DNA of 54,579 nt, from the NCBI GenBank assembly GCA_020832965.1, contig JAJHRM010000005.1, forward strand, positions 1 through 54,579, written 5' to 3'. Under the pieces are notes generated by a model, which did not search any database, was not told where the DNA came from, and was given only the letters and a program-made list of their open reading frames with translations. Positions 24,329-32,596 of the stretch are shown here, in pieces. The DNA comes from Thermofilum sp. (lineage in GTDB: Archaea > Thermoproteota > Thermoprotei > Thermofilales > Thermofilaceae). The position numbers and the translations under genes are program-made. Positions within the stretch are counted from its first letter, which is position 1. Every line of letters begins with the position of its first letter.

Positions 24329-24794
24329 TCCAAGGCAGAAGGATGTTTTGATAAGGGGGGTTGACTGTGATGCTTACGAGGAGTTCACGAGCCTTGCAAG
24401 GAGCATGGGGGTGAGCGTCGGCTACCTAGTGTCCCAGGCGATAAAGGTTTTCCTGGCATTGTGTGATGTCGGCCCCCAGTTTGTGGGGTTTAAGAGCGAT
24501 GTTCCCGGCATTCTCAGGAGAATAATTGCCCTGAACAGGTCTAAGAGGCCTGTCTTCATCAGGCACGTGGGCAGGCTTGAGCTGTCTCGGGAAGACTTGG
24601 AGAAAGCCGAGGGTCCGCTGTTCATAGTGGGGGTGGACGAGCTGATCTTCGACCCCTCTATTGACACGAGGATCTTTGAGGAAAAGGTTCTGCGCATAGT
24701 TGACTGCGGTAGGGTGGTTATTCACAGGGGCCTGGATAAGCTCGCTGTCCTGGCGAAGACGCTCTTCATAAGGGAAGTTGTAGAGATTATCTAG
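24312..24794 (+). CDS. RHH-domain protein with unknown C-terminal domain
   Basis: 160 residues from a GTG at 24312 (alternative GTG at 24321), overlapping the secreted protein gene by 17 bp. The N-terminal 45 residues, KDVLIRGVDCDAYEEFTSLA with RSMGVSVGYLVSQAIKVFLA, resemble a ribbon-helix-helix DNA-binding domain. The remaining 110 residues (RPVFIRHVGRLELSREDLEK ... IVDCGRVVIHRGLDKLAVLA) form an alpha/beta region that I do not recognise. Overlap suggests it is a regulator co-expressed with the envelope protein. Confidence 0.6.
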   Translation: MRRVPSPRQKDVLIRGVDCDAYEEFTSLARSMGVSVGYLVSQAIKVFLALCDVGPQFVGFKSDVPGILRRIIALNRSKRPVFIRHVGRLELSREDLEKAEGPLFIVGVDELIFDPSIDTRIFEEKVLRIVDCGRVVIHRGLDKLAVLAKTLFIREVVEII

Positions 24795-24891
24795 GCTGGG
24801 GCCTCGCCCCCAGAATAATCTCTGAATTTAAGAGCTTCTCTCGGTTTTATAAGATCCCTTATGCCATGATCACTGACGGGGGGATGGCAAA

Positions 24892-24990
24892 GTGATTAGG
24901 GTTGAAGGGTTGCGTGCAGTGCTAGGGGGGTGGCGAGATCCTGCACGGTGTTAGCGCAGACTTCACAGGTAAGCACTAGCGCGTACTGAT
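24892..24990 (+). pseudogene. ABC ATPase N-terminal relic
   Basis: A GTG at 24892 begins VIRVEGLRAVLGG, then after a shift GEILHGVSADFTGK: the first two strands of an ABC ATPase ('MIxVEGLRA...GxxILHGVSADFxxG') before the Walker A, which is gone. TTTTATAAG about 40 nt upstream is a TATA box. The protein-like stretch VLIVVAVNYAPVIQ follows, apparently from the missing permease or exporter partner. Confidence 0.5.
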
Positions 24991-25071
24991 AGTAGTCGCT
25001 GTGAACTACGCCCCAGTTATTCAGAGAACTTCGTTCTCCTGGTCCTCTACCTCGTTCTCTGCGGAATCCTC

Positions 25072-25470
25072 TTGTACTGGTTTAACCGGTGCATTGCATT
25101 AGCTATGCTTGCCCTTGGGAAGCCAAGGCTTCCCCTCTTGAACATGGTTCCACTCATCCTGGCCTTTTTGAACTATGCAACTCTATGGGTTGACCTCGAG
25201 AACAAGGTCTACGCGCTACCGCTCGCACCACTGCTAAGCCTAATAGTGAGCGCAGCTACGGGCATTGAGCCGGCTACGGGCGGCTGGCTGAATGATAACT
25301 GGCTCTGGATGGCTCTTGCCCGGGGAGTGGCGCCGAAGCCGCCATGCCTGCTCGACGCAAAGCTAGCGCTACTGTCTACCACCGTCTGGGCATCAGTGTT
25401 TTTTGTCGCGTCTCTTGTCCTGGTGCGCAGGGCGCGGGGGGTGCCCGTAGAAGAGCTGTCAGCATCGTAA
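25072..25470 (+). CDS. Small multi-pass membrane protein, possibly 5'-truncated
   Basis: 132 residues from a TTG codon, with hydrophobic segments at about 5-17, 25-42, 46-66 and 98-117. The same frame is open upstream (SENFVLLVLYLVLCGILLYW), so an original start may have been lost. No family is recognised. It follows the ABC-ATPase relic at 24892 and could be what remains of a permease partner. Whether it is expressed is unclear. Confidence 0.45.
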   Translation: MYWFNRCIALAMLALGKPRLPLLNMVPLILAFLNYATLWVDLENKVYALPLAPLLSLIVSAATGIEPATGGWLNDNWLWMALARGVAPKPPCLLDAKLALLSTTVWASVFFVASLVLVRRARGVPVEELSAS

Positions 25471-25524
25471 GGGAGCAGAGTGTACGCGGTGCGCGGCTAA
25501 CCGGGAGAACAAAAACCAGGCTCT

Positions 25525-26238
25525 TTACTTTTGCACGGCTCTTTTAATAATCGCTGGATCGTCTGTTGTGATGAAGTCTGCACCATTTTCTGCGGCGTTG
25601 AGCGCTTCCTCCTGAGTATTTACATTCCACACGTTGACTAGTAGTCCTCTTTTGTGGGCTAACTCCGAGAATTGCTCCTGGAATAGGAGGCTGTGTATGC
25701 TGATTATGTCTGCTACTTTCCCGGCAGAGATTATCGCGTGCGGTGTTGGGTTTGGTAGGTCTGCCAGCGTTGGTATGCCGGGGAGGAGCCTTTTAACGTT
25801 TAGCAGTATTCCCCAGTTGCCTGAGAGAATGACCGTCCTGTCCTCTAGTCCCCACTGCAGGACTCTTCCGAGGACTTCTTCCTCTATTCCCGGCATCTTT
25901 ATCTCTATGAAGGCTCCAGCATTGGAGGAGGCGATTACGTCTAGGTATTCTTCTAGCAGTGGAACCTGTACTCCTCTGTATTTCTCCGAGAACCACGAGC
26001 CCGCATCAAGGCTTCTAACGTAGTCAATCGTTTTTTCAAATACATAGCCCTCTCCATTTGTTGTCCTGTTTAGGGTTGGGTCGTGCATGCATACTATCAT
26101 GCCGTCACGCGTCCTGTAAACGTCTGTCTCGACAAAGTCTGCCCCATCCTTTATTGCTTGCTCGAATGCTGGGACTGTGTTTTCGGGAGCCTTTGTGCTT
26201 GCACCCCTGTGGGCAACAATTAGTATTTTTCTGGGCAC
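25525..26238 (-). CDS. Glycerophosphodiester phosphodiesterase (GDPD)
   Basis: 237 residues, normal GDPD length. The catalytic and metal-binding positions are visible: H10-R11 (VAHRGAS), E19-N20 (APENT), E37 and D39 (DFVETDVYRT), H52 (CMHDPTLNRTTNG), E115 region (AGAFIEIKMP) and the C-terminal NVWNVNTQEEALNAAENGAD followed by FITTDDP. It hydrolyses glycerophosphodiesters to glycerol phosphate and an alcohol; in archaea the true substrate may be an ether-lipid headgroup. No signal peptide. It lies 17 bp downstream of the glycosylase gene. Confidence 0.92.
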   Translation of the reverse strand: MPRKILIVAHRGASTKAPENTVPAFEQAIKDGADFVETDVYRTRDGMIVCMHDPTLNRTTNGEGYVFEKTIDYVRSLDAGSWFSEKYRGVQVPLLEEYLDVIASSNAGAFIEIKMPGIEEEVLGRVLQWGLEDRTVILSGNWGILLNVKRLLPGIPTLADLPNPTPHAIISAGKVADIISIHSLLFQEQFSELAHKRGLLVNVWNVNTQEEALNAAENGADFITTDDPAIIKRAVQK

Positions 26239-26255
26239 GCCAATAGCAGGAGAAG

Positions 26256-26867
26256 CTACCCAAAAAACCTATTGTTCAAACTAGGTTTCCCCAGTTCCCT
26301 TAGGCATTCGTTTCTGACCTTGAAGTTCAGTGGGATCGGGAGATCCTCTTTGACGCCCACACGTGGGCTCCTAGAAATGCACCTATCTTCGAAGCTTAGG
26401 TAGTCGTATATTTTTAGCTCAGAGTCCTCTCTGCAGAGGAATTTCCCGTGCAAACCCTTATCTATTGAGAGATACTTTGTGAGCCTTCCTGGACCTATTA
26501 TTGGTTCAAGGAGACTGAATTGCCCGTCCCTGCATTCGACCGGCACTACCGACCTCAGCAGAACTGCGCCGTACTCTCCTCGCGGATGGGCAACAATGTT
26601 TAGGAGCCATTGCCTATGAACACCGTATACCAGCGCGGTGCATACCTGTCCCCTCATTACTTCCGCAAGGTTTCCACCTTTCCTAGCGCGAGAGGCGGGG
26701 TCCTCGGGTCCAAAGTAGGGTTCTGTCTCGACTATGATGCCCATGCGTTGAACATCTGCCTTACAGATGATCTTTCCCAAGAGTTCTCTTGCTACAGTGT
26801 CTGGTCTTCTCTCATAGAACCTTCTTGAAAGCATTTCGAGCTTCATCTGGACCATGACACCTTCCAT
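26256..26867 (-). CDS. 3-methyladenine DNA glycosylase (AAG/MPG family)
   Basis: 203 residues. MPG-family motifs: LARELLG-type start (TVARELLGKIIC), the catalytic segment IVETEPYFGPEDPASRARKG, ALVYGVHRQWLLNIVAHPRG, and AVLLRSVVPVE with GPGRLTKYLSIDKGLHGK. It removes alkylated and deaminated purines from DNA. The canonical ETEAY has a Pro in place of Ala. An ATG at 26846 (MKLEML) is an alternative start. It probably forms an operon with the GDPD gene downstream. Confidence 0.88.
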   Translation of the reverse strand: MEGVMVQMKLEMLSRRFYERRPDTVARELLGKIICKADVQRMGIIVETEPYFGPEDPASRARKGGNLAEVMRGQVCTALVYGVHRQWLLNIVAHPRGEYGAVLLRSVVPVECRDGQFSLLEPIIGPGRLTKYLSIDKGLHGKFLCREDSELKIYDYLSFEDRCISRSPRVGVKEDLPIPLNFKVRNECLRELGKPSLNNRFFG

Positions 26868-26979
26868 CCATATGCATTAAGTTTGTGTTTTCTAAATAAT
26901 GTAAACTCTTAGAGAATAATGCTAAATTTAAAATTTCACTTAAAACCATTTTAATCCTTATCTCCCTGTTTGTTGAACA

Positions 26980-28077
26980 ATGAACTTGGTGAAAAACATG
27001 AACAAGACAGTAGTTGCACTGGTAATAGCCCTGCTAATGGTGGGGCAGGTCTTCGCGGCAACGACAGCCGTTTCACACCCGGAGACAACGAGTGAGCAGG
27101 ACAAGCTAAGTAAACATATTGGCTTCCTCTATAACCAGACACTCAGGCTTGAAAACTTCATCAACACCCACGTGGCAAATGAAACAAAGAGACGAGAACT
27201 GCTAGGAGAAATAGGCAACGTTAAGAGTATCCTTGACGAGGCAAAAAGCGCTCTTGCAAGCGGCAACCTGAACCAGACTAGGGAACTAATAAGGCAGGCT
27301 TCATCTGAGCTCAGGGCAATAGCCCTCCAGCTGGCGAAGGAAGTAAGGGAACACGCCCAACGAAGGAAAGAAAGATTTATCGAAGCCGAGGTTAAGGCCC
27401 TTAGAAACCAAGTCTCAGCATTAAACAGGCTAGCTGAAAAGTTCAAGAGCCTTGGAGCTGATGTTTCGAATGTAACGAGCCTCTTAACCAGCGCCTCGAG
27501 TCTTCTCGACCAGGCCGAGGCGTCACTAAAGAATAACGATACCGCTAGGGCTTTACAGCTCCTCTCTCAAGCCCGGCAGCTCATCAAGGAGGCAGAGAAG
27601 TCTATAAGAGACTTGGCGACGCAGCTTAGAGCAAGACACGTGGCAAAAGACCTTGAATTCTTCATTAATGCAACACAACGCGTCTACGAGAGGCTACAAA
27701 AATTCGCTCCAAACCTTGCACAGATGTTCAAGAACTGGTCTGATATGAGGGTACAGGAGATTCAAAGACTGATTTCACAAGGCAGAAATGTAGAGGCACT
27801 GGTAAAATTGAGGCAGAGCTTCTTTGAGATGAACAGAGTTGTAGCTGGACTCATGGAGCTTGGAAGAGTGGAGGCGACGCTGAAAGAAGCGCAGAACATT
27901 GCCAAGATTATTAAAACATGTAATGCAACTCTAGCATTGCAAATTGAGAACAAGGTTAAAGAGGTGCAGGAAGCGCTAACCAACAAGGATCTAGGAAAAG
28001 TCCACCAACTGTTGGGTGAGCTTAGACAATTAATGGCGCGGCTAAGGTTTGCATGTAGACCTGCCAGGAAGAAGTAA
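26980..28077 (+). CDS. Secreted helical/coiled-coil protein
   Basis: 365 residues with a signal peptide (MNKTVVALVIALLMVGQVFA if started at the ATG at 26998). The mature part is almost wholly helical with repeated SARQLIKEAEKSI, SSLLDQAEASLKNNDTARAL and QASSELRAIALQLAKEV blocks, and many N-glycosylation sequons. Three such blocks of about 75 residues suggest internal duplication. No membrane anchor. Its convergent neighbour is the secreted Lon-like protease. Function unknown. Confidence 0.7.
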   Translation: MNLVKNMNKTVVALVIALLMVGQVFAATTAVSHPETTSEQDKLSKHIGFLYNQTLRLENFINTHVANETKRRELLGEIGNVKSILDEAKSALASGNLNQTRELIRQASSELRAIALQLAKEVREHAQRRKERFIEAEVKALRNQVSALNRLAEKFKSLGADVSNVTSLLTSASSLLDQAEASLKNNDTARALQLLSQARQLIKEAEKSIRDLATQLRARHVAKDLEFFINATQRVYERLQKFAPNLAQMFKNWSDMRVQEIQRLISQGRNVEALVKLRQSFFEMNRVVAGLMELGRVEATLKEAQNIAKIIKTCNATLALQIENKVKEVQEALTNKDLGKVHQLLGELRQLMARLRFACRPARKK

Positions 28078-28083
28078 GTATTC

Positions 28084-29997
28084 CTAAATTCCTAGGGTTT
28101 TTCTGATCCAGTTTACAAGGTTTTCAATAGCTAGGCTTATCTTTAAGAGGATTTCCTGTAGCCAGTCGCCTATCGTTTTGCTCGGCGTCGGGGTGCTTGG
28201 CGTGCTGGGCGTTTGCGGTGTTTTGGCCGGCTGACCTGTAGAGGGGGTCTGCTCCTGCTCTGGCTGGGTTGCTGCTTCTTGGAGCTTGCTGGTTCTAGCT
28301 AGGTCCTGGACGAGGTCCCCCAGCTGAGAGCTAAGCTTCAAGTAGGCGAGTCTATCCTGTAGACCTGCACTGCTAGACTGGTTGAGATAGTATATCGTGG
28401 TGAGCATGTCTGGATAATTTGAGGCAACTGCTAGGGCGTTTTTCCTTGAGACCTCCGTGTATGGGTCTGTACCTGAGGCCTGTGCTTGGAAGTATAGCAT
28501 TGCCGCCTCAGCTAGTGCTATGCTTCTCGCAGCTGCAACCGCCGCAAATAGGGGCTTCTTGGACGAGTAGAGGCTTGTCGCCAGGACGTAATAGGTTTGA
28601 GCAGACTCTATGAGTGTTAGGTCTCCACCAGCCTCGCTGAGAACGGAGTATATGTATGGCCAAGTGCTCCTCGCCACCGAGATATACGTAGCCGCCACCT
28701 GCAGGGAGTCGGTGAAGGTGCCCCGCTGGAGGCTGCTACTCCACGCTTTAGCCTCATCTACTAGGGCGGAAGAAAACGCTATGTTTCGAAGCGCCGTTGA
28801 GGGGTCCGTGTTCCACATGCCTGCAGATTCATTATACAGCTTTAGTGCTTGGACAGTTCTATCGATTGAAAGTACCAGGATGTTTAGCTCTAGGAGGCTC
28901 CTCGGAGCCTTGCTGCTTAGCTCCTCGATTGTCGCCGTTACCTGGTCTGAGACTGCTTGTACCTGCTGGTCGAGCTGCACATCCGAGTAGTAGTCTACTA
29001 GAAACTTTATCCACCTCGAGATGGCTATGCTTGAAGTCAGCAGGGGTATGGATGCAATGTCTCTCGTGGAGGCACGTGACAAATAGTTCTTAGCGTACCT
29101 GTCGAGGTAAGAGTTTAGAGTAGACTTTCCCATGATTGTCAGTCTCGAAGAATTTACTTTTGAATATGCCTCGCCCAGTTCTCGCTGTGCAAGCTGCATC
29201 AGCTGGCTTCTAACGCTCTCAATGAGCCTCAATGCATCACTGCTAAGGTGCGGGGCTGCCGCATAGCTAGTGGGAGCCTTGACGCCGAAGAAATAGTAGA
29301 GGGCATCGTTGAGCGTAGTTATCTCGACCACTCTGAGTCCCCAGTTCCTGTAGGCGTAGTCCGTGAGGTTAATGACTACGGGCTGGGTAGTGTAGTAGCG
29401 GAACGGACCAATCCTCCTAACAACCGTCTGGTACTGTGTAACTATGCTTTGCCCAGGGGGGACGAGGAAAACTTTTGCACCTGCCTGTGCAACTGCCTGC
29501 GCCTTTTCATAGACTCCCCCCACTGGCCCAACCGTGCCGTCTGGGGAGATCATCCCCGTAACTGCCACTGCCCGGTTTATGGGTTTACCCGTCAGGGCGG
29601 AGTAAACCGCTACTGCCATTGCCACGCCAGCGCTTGGTCCACCAATTATCACTGCCTCACTCTGCACCTTGAAGTAGTAGTTGTAGCTTGTAAAGTTCAG
29701 CCCAAGGATCCTCGTCACTACCCTTGCAGCAGCAGTCGCCGCGCCCTGGAAGTCCTCCCGGGTCAGCGAGTACGTTGAAACGTAGACGTCCCCCCAACCG
29801 TCAGTGACGAATACGGTGATGTTGGTTGCTGAGCCGACAATGCCTGCCTGTGTCTGCGCCACGGCTGGCGCAAGTATCCAAGCTGAGCCGACTACTCTCA
29901 GCTGCCCAGCGACGGGGGTTGAGAGGGTGGCCGAGGTAAAGCCTCCCAGCAATACTGCGAGCAGGGCAATGGCTACGTAAATCCTCCCGTTGCTCAT
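28084..29997 (-). CDS. Secreted archaeal Lon-like protease (S16 family)
   Basis: 637 residues. The signal peptide (IYVAIALLAVLLGGFTSATL) is followed by an S16 domain: GGPSAGVAMAVAVYSALTG holds the catalytic Ser (S122) and GPVGGVYEKAQAVAQAGAKV the catalytic Lys (K165). There is no AAA+ domain, so this is the stand-alone extracytoplasmic archaeal Lon-like protease. A long helical region follows (residues about 250-560), then a Thr/Pro/Ser-rich spacer (TPQTPSTPSTPTPSKT) and an amphipathic C-terminus. It probably acts on envelope or secreted proteins. Confidence 0.85.
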   Translation of the reverse strand: MSNGRIYVAIALLAVLLGGFTSATLSTPVAGQLRVVGSAWILAPAVAQTQAGIVGSATNITVFVTDGWGDVYVSTYSLTREDFQGAATAAARVVTRILGLNFTSYNYYFKVQSEAVIIGGPSAGVAMAVAVYSALTGKPINRAVAVTGMISPDGTVGPVGGVYEKAQAVAQAGAKVFLVPPGQSIVTQYQTVVRRIGPFRYYTTQPVVINLTDYAYRNWGLRVVEITTLNDALYYFFGVKAPTSYAAAPHLSSDALRLIESVRSQLMQLAQRELGEAYSKVNSSRLTIMGKSTLNSYLDRYAKNYLSRASTRDIASIPLLTSSIAISRWIKFLVDYYSDVQLDQQVQAVSDQVTATIEELSSKAPRSLLELNILVLSIDRTVQALKLYNESAGMWNTDPSTALRNIAFSSALVDEAKAWSSSLQRGTFTDSLQVAATYISVARSTWPYIYSVLSEAGGDLTLIESAQTYYVLATSLYSSKKPLFAAVAAARSIALAEAAMLYFQAQASGTDPYTEVSRKNALAVASNYPDMLTTIYYLNQSSSAGLQDRLAYLKLSSQLGDLVQDLARTSKLQEAATQPEQEQTPSTGQPAKTPQTPSTPSTPTPSKTIGDWLQEILLKISLAIENLVNWIRKTLGI

Positions 29998-30091
29998 AAG
30001 TTAAAGGATAACATTTCCTTATTTAACAATTATGTACTTAGGATCATCATAGGGGTTAAGGCGTGCAACCTGGAGGGTGCGCTAAACCTAA

Positions 30092-30101
30092 TGTTTATTT
30101 T
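30092..30101 (+). promoter_or_regulatory. TATA box of the Mth938-domain gene
   Basis: TGTTTATTTT lies 25-34 nt upstream of the GTG at 30126 and decides in favour of that start over the one at 30063. Confidence 0.4.
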
Positions 30102-30125
30102 TCTGAAAGTACACCAAGATATCTT

Positions 30126-30476
30126 GTGGTCGTTGAGGAATACTCCTTCGGGAAGATCCGCGTACACGGGAAAACTTACAACAACGACGTCATCATCACC
30201 CCGGAGAGGGTAGTTTGTGAGAAGTGGTGGAGGAGGGAGGGGCACAGGGTTTACCTGGAAGACATAGAGCGATACATCCTCGAGTACTCCCCGAAGATAG
30301 TCGTCTTCGGTACAGGATACTCAGGCCTTGTTAAGGTGCAGGATGAGGTTCTCAGATTTCTCAGGGAGAGGGGGGTGGAAGTCTACACCCTCCCAACCAA
30401 GGACGCGGCCAGGCTCTTCAACGAGCTATCCACCCGTGAGACTAGGATTCTGGGAGCCTTCCACCTGACCTGCTAG
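30126..30476 (+). CDS. Mth938/AAMDC-domain protein
   Basis: 116 residues from the GTG at 30126: VVEEYSFGKIRVHGKTYNND, VIITPERVVCEKWWRREGHR, YILEYSPKIVVFGTGYSGLV and RGVEVYTLPTKDAARLFNEL match the Mth938-like fold (COG1504). The family's biochemical role is not established. A frame reaching 30063 would add 21 residues in front of the conserved region; domain length and the TATA position favour the shorter form. Confidence 0.8.
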   Translation: MVVEEYSFGKIRVHGKTYNNDVIITPERVVCEKWWRREGHRVYLEDIERYILEYSPKIVVFGTGYSGLVKVQDEVLRFLRERGVEVYTLPTKDAARLFNELSTRETRILGAFHLTC

Positions 30477-30654
30477 TGTGCGCACAACCTCAACATCTTG
30501 CAAAGAGAGAAAGGTGCCGATACCGGGGGCGTGCACGAAAAGTAGATAAGCTATACGGCTGACTATTTGATGGGATGAGGAGGGGACAAAGCTCTGCCCT
30601 CGTGAAGAGGCCGCTACTGCCTGACCACGCGCTAATAGCATATCCCTTTAGTGC

Positions 30655-30869
30655 GCTGCGCGCGCACCCTCATAGCGCCCGTCATCTTTGGTCGGGGTGC
30701 CCCTCACCGCGTCCCCTTTGTTGGAGCTAGAGGACGCTTGGGGTGTCATGGGCTCGTCCACTGCCCCACGGGAAGACCCGTAGGAGCGGCTTCACCTTCA
30801 CAGCCTCCTCGATCCCGCGCGCAGGAGCGCCTGGAGGCTTGGATCCTGCCAGCCTCCAGGCGAACGGTG
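30655..30869 (-). ncRNA. TnpB right-end region, candidate reRNA/omega-RNA
   Basis: This is the 3' flank of tnpB, ending in GAGGGTGCGCGCGC (minus strand) at 30655. In IS200/IS605 elements the guide RNA scaffold covers the tnpB 3' end and the right end, with the guide taken from the adjoining flank; here that flank reads GCACTAAAGGGATATGCT. The segment matches 15523-15720 closely and 52412-52530 partly. The minus strand can also be read DEPMTPQASSSSNKGDAVRG, resembling the C-terminal tail of longer TnpBs. Assignment as RNA is by position and homology. Confidence 0.5.
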
Positions 30870-31754
30870 CTAGTAGACGAGCGCGCTTTCATGCCTCTCC
30901 AGCCATTCCCGCAATGAAGCTAGCACCCTCGCAGCCATCGCTGTGTAGTCGTCGCATTCCTCTTTTATCATGCGCGCGAAGTAGCTGTAGGCGAGGTTGT
31001 AGAGCGCGCCCTTGTCCCTGTCCCACTCTAAGCCGCACCTTGGACACCTGTATATCCTGCTATGCTTCGTGTGCTCGACTTCCTCGCCCTTGCAGCCGCA
31101 GCGCGGGCAATGCTTGCCCGAGGCACAAGCAAGCCTGAGCATCGCTCCCTCGTACATTGCTAGGTTCCTCAGACTCCTCCTCGCCCTCAGGAGCGTCCCC
31201 TGGAGACTAGTACCCCTGAGCGAGTCCGGGTCTATGGGGTCTATGAGTATCAATACGCTCATGCCTTGCTGACGTGCCTCCCTCACAAGCCTGCGCACCT
31301 CCGCTAAGAGCCTCTGGACGAATGCTTCGTTGAGCCTCCTCTCCCTGGCACGAGTTGCTCCGGCTAGCTCTCTAGCCCTCTCAACCGTCAGCCCCTCAAG
31401 CACTTCCCGTGGGAGGGTTTCCGCCAGCTGTTCTCTCGCCTCTCCGCTCGGCTTCTCTGCGTACTTTTGCAACAGGCCTGCAACCCTACGCCTGTAGCCG
31501 TGGTTGGGAGGCCTGAGCTTCTCGAAGAGCCTCATAGCCACCTCCGCCGCGTAAGCATCTATGTCCCATGCGGCGAGCGCGAAGCCGTAGGAGCTGTTCT
31601 CGTCCAAGGTTATTATCCTGAGGGGCAGGGCAAGCGCTAAGTAAACTGCGCGGCGAGCGATGATGCGCACAAAGCCCCTCCTAGTGACCTGAGCGCGCGC
31701 GGCGCGCGTCCAGCGCGGCTTCACGCGCCCCCGTAGGGGGCATTGGTCGCGCAC
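30870..31754 (-). CDS. tnpB: Short, divergent TnpB (RuvC/zinc-ribbon)
   Basis: 294 residues against about 400 for usual TnpB: the N-terminal WED/REC half is missing. RuvC-I is LDENSSYGFALAAWD (D51), the RuvC-II position reads LILIDPIDPDSLRG with Asp (D172) where Glu is expected, the zinc ribbon is CPRCG ... YRCPRCG (C216, C219, C237, C240) and RuvC-III is WDRDKGALYNLA (D245). Its own TATA box at 31779-31787 shows that the short form is what is transcribed. It may be an inactive or repurposed RNA-guided protein. Confidence 0.75.
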   Translation of the reverse strand: MRDQCPLRGRVKPRWTRAARAQVTRRGFVRIIARRAVYLALALPLRIITLDENSSYGFALAAWDIDAYAAEVAMRLFEKLRPPNHGYRRRVAGLLQKYAEKPSGEAREQLAETLPREVLEGLTVERARELAGATRARERRLNEAFVQRLLAEVRRLVREARQQGMSVLILIDPIDPDSLRGTSLQGTLLRARRSLRNLAMYEGAMLRLACASGKHCPRCGCKGEEVEHTKHSRIYRCPRCGLEWDRDKGALYNLAYSYFARMIKEECDDYTAMAARVLASLREWLERHESALVY

Positions 31755-31778
31755 TCAGAATAATAACTTCGGATCCCC

Positions 31779-31787
31779 TTTATATGG
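31779..31787 (-). promoter_or_regulatory. TATA box of tnpB
   Basis: TTTATATGG (plus strand) is CCATATAAA on the minus strand, 25-33 nt upstream of the tnpB ATG at 31754. The near-identical element is kept in the tnpB-less copy at 15725-15744. Confidence 0.5.
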
Positions 31788-31795
31788 TTAACTCC

Positions 31796-32155
31796 CCGCC
31801 CTCCATCGCCGTGCTAGTAATCGCCGGGCTTAAAAAGTTGCCCAGGGCTCGGCAATTATTACCGCCAATAATAGCCAGCGATAGGCTTGTAACCCCATCC
31901 ATACTATTCAGCTCAACCCGCTCAAAAAGCAGGGGGTGAGGGTGTGAAGGGCAGAAACCCGGAGAGTAAAAACCCCGCCGCCCCGACTGGCGCGCGCGTT
32001 ACCCGCTGCCCGTGCACGCTGGGGTATCTCTCCCCACGTTTTGCGCTGGGTCGGTGCTGCTTTCCAATAGTGACTTGACCATGTCGTAGTAATAGTGCTC
32101 AACTGCCACGTAAAGCGGGGTCTAACTGCCATCGTCTCGTGTACTAGCATCCTCA
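31796..32155. other. Intergenic stretch with a short protein-like relic
   Basis: The minus strand reads TPLYVAVEHYYYDMVKSLLE then SSTDPAQNVGRDTPA from about 32120 down to 31990, looking like the tail of a small helical protein (HEPN- or PaREP1-like at a guess) without a start. A run of GC-rich sequence follows. No intact gene is supported. Confidence 0.3.
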
Positions 32156-32596
32156 CTATGCCTGAGAAAGTTCTCCGCCCAGGTACTCCTCTGGGGTCAG
32201 CACCTCAAAGGAGTACCTGGAGCTGAAGTGCGCCTTGTTCCATGTGAGAAGCTTCTCCACTCCCTGCTCCTCAAGGATCCAGCCGATCAGGGCATCTGAT
32301 AGCGGGCTTCTCCTAGTAGCAATGTAGTCTAAAGCTTTAGCAATGAAGGCAGGCTGATCGAGCCAGAGCTTCCAGGACAAGATTCTAAAATCCCTCCTCC
32401 TCTGCATGTGTTCAAGTAGGCGGAGAGCCGTAGTTCCACCCTGGGCTATTGCCATCAAGCCTGCTAACTCAAGCAGGTTGATCACGGTCACTGCTTTCTC
32501 CTCTTGTGATTCGATGATGCTCTTTGCTGCCTCGTAGCGGTGATCCCACCTGAAAATGTAGAAGACCGCCAGCACGTCAGTATCAAGCGCAATCAA
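32156..32596 (-). CDS. vapC: VapC-type PIN-domain toxin
   Basis: 146 residues: D5 (MIALDTDVLAV), E43 (VINLLELAGLM), D101 (SPLSDALIGW) and LLTWNKAHF, where the last acidic position of PIN domains is an Asn (N120). The other three carboxylates suffice in some PIN proteins. The start ATG overlaps the antitoxin stop by 4 bp. It pairs with the RHH antitoxin upstream. Confidence 0.82.
   Translation of the reverse strand: MIALDTDVLAVFYIFRWDHRYEAAKSIIESQEEKAVTVINLLELAGLMAIAQGGTTALRLLEHMQRRRDFRILSWKLWLDQPAFIAKALDYIATRRSPLSDALIGWILEEQGVEKLLTWNKAHFSSRYSFEVLTPEEYLGGELSQA

Larger units (their letters stand above)
30655..31795 (-). mobile_element. IS605-like element carrying a short TnpB, no TnpA
   Basis: The element spans from the right end (GCGCGCACCCTCATAGCG at 30657) through tnpB to the promoter-bearing left end (CCCCTTTATATGGTTAACTC, 31776-31795). 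The same two ends are joined without tnpB at 15523-15760, which supports these limits. No Y1 transposase (TnpA) gene is present, so movement would need one in trans. Exact boundaries are estimated. Confidence 0.5.

Noticed and set aside
31908..32156. 82-codon minus-strand frame abutting vapC
   Set aside because: Its sequence is low-complexity and unlike any family, while another frame over the same DNA (YVAVEHYYYDMVKSLL) looks more like real but decayed protein.
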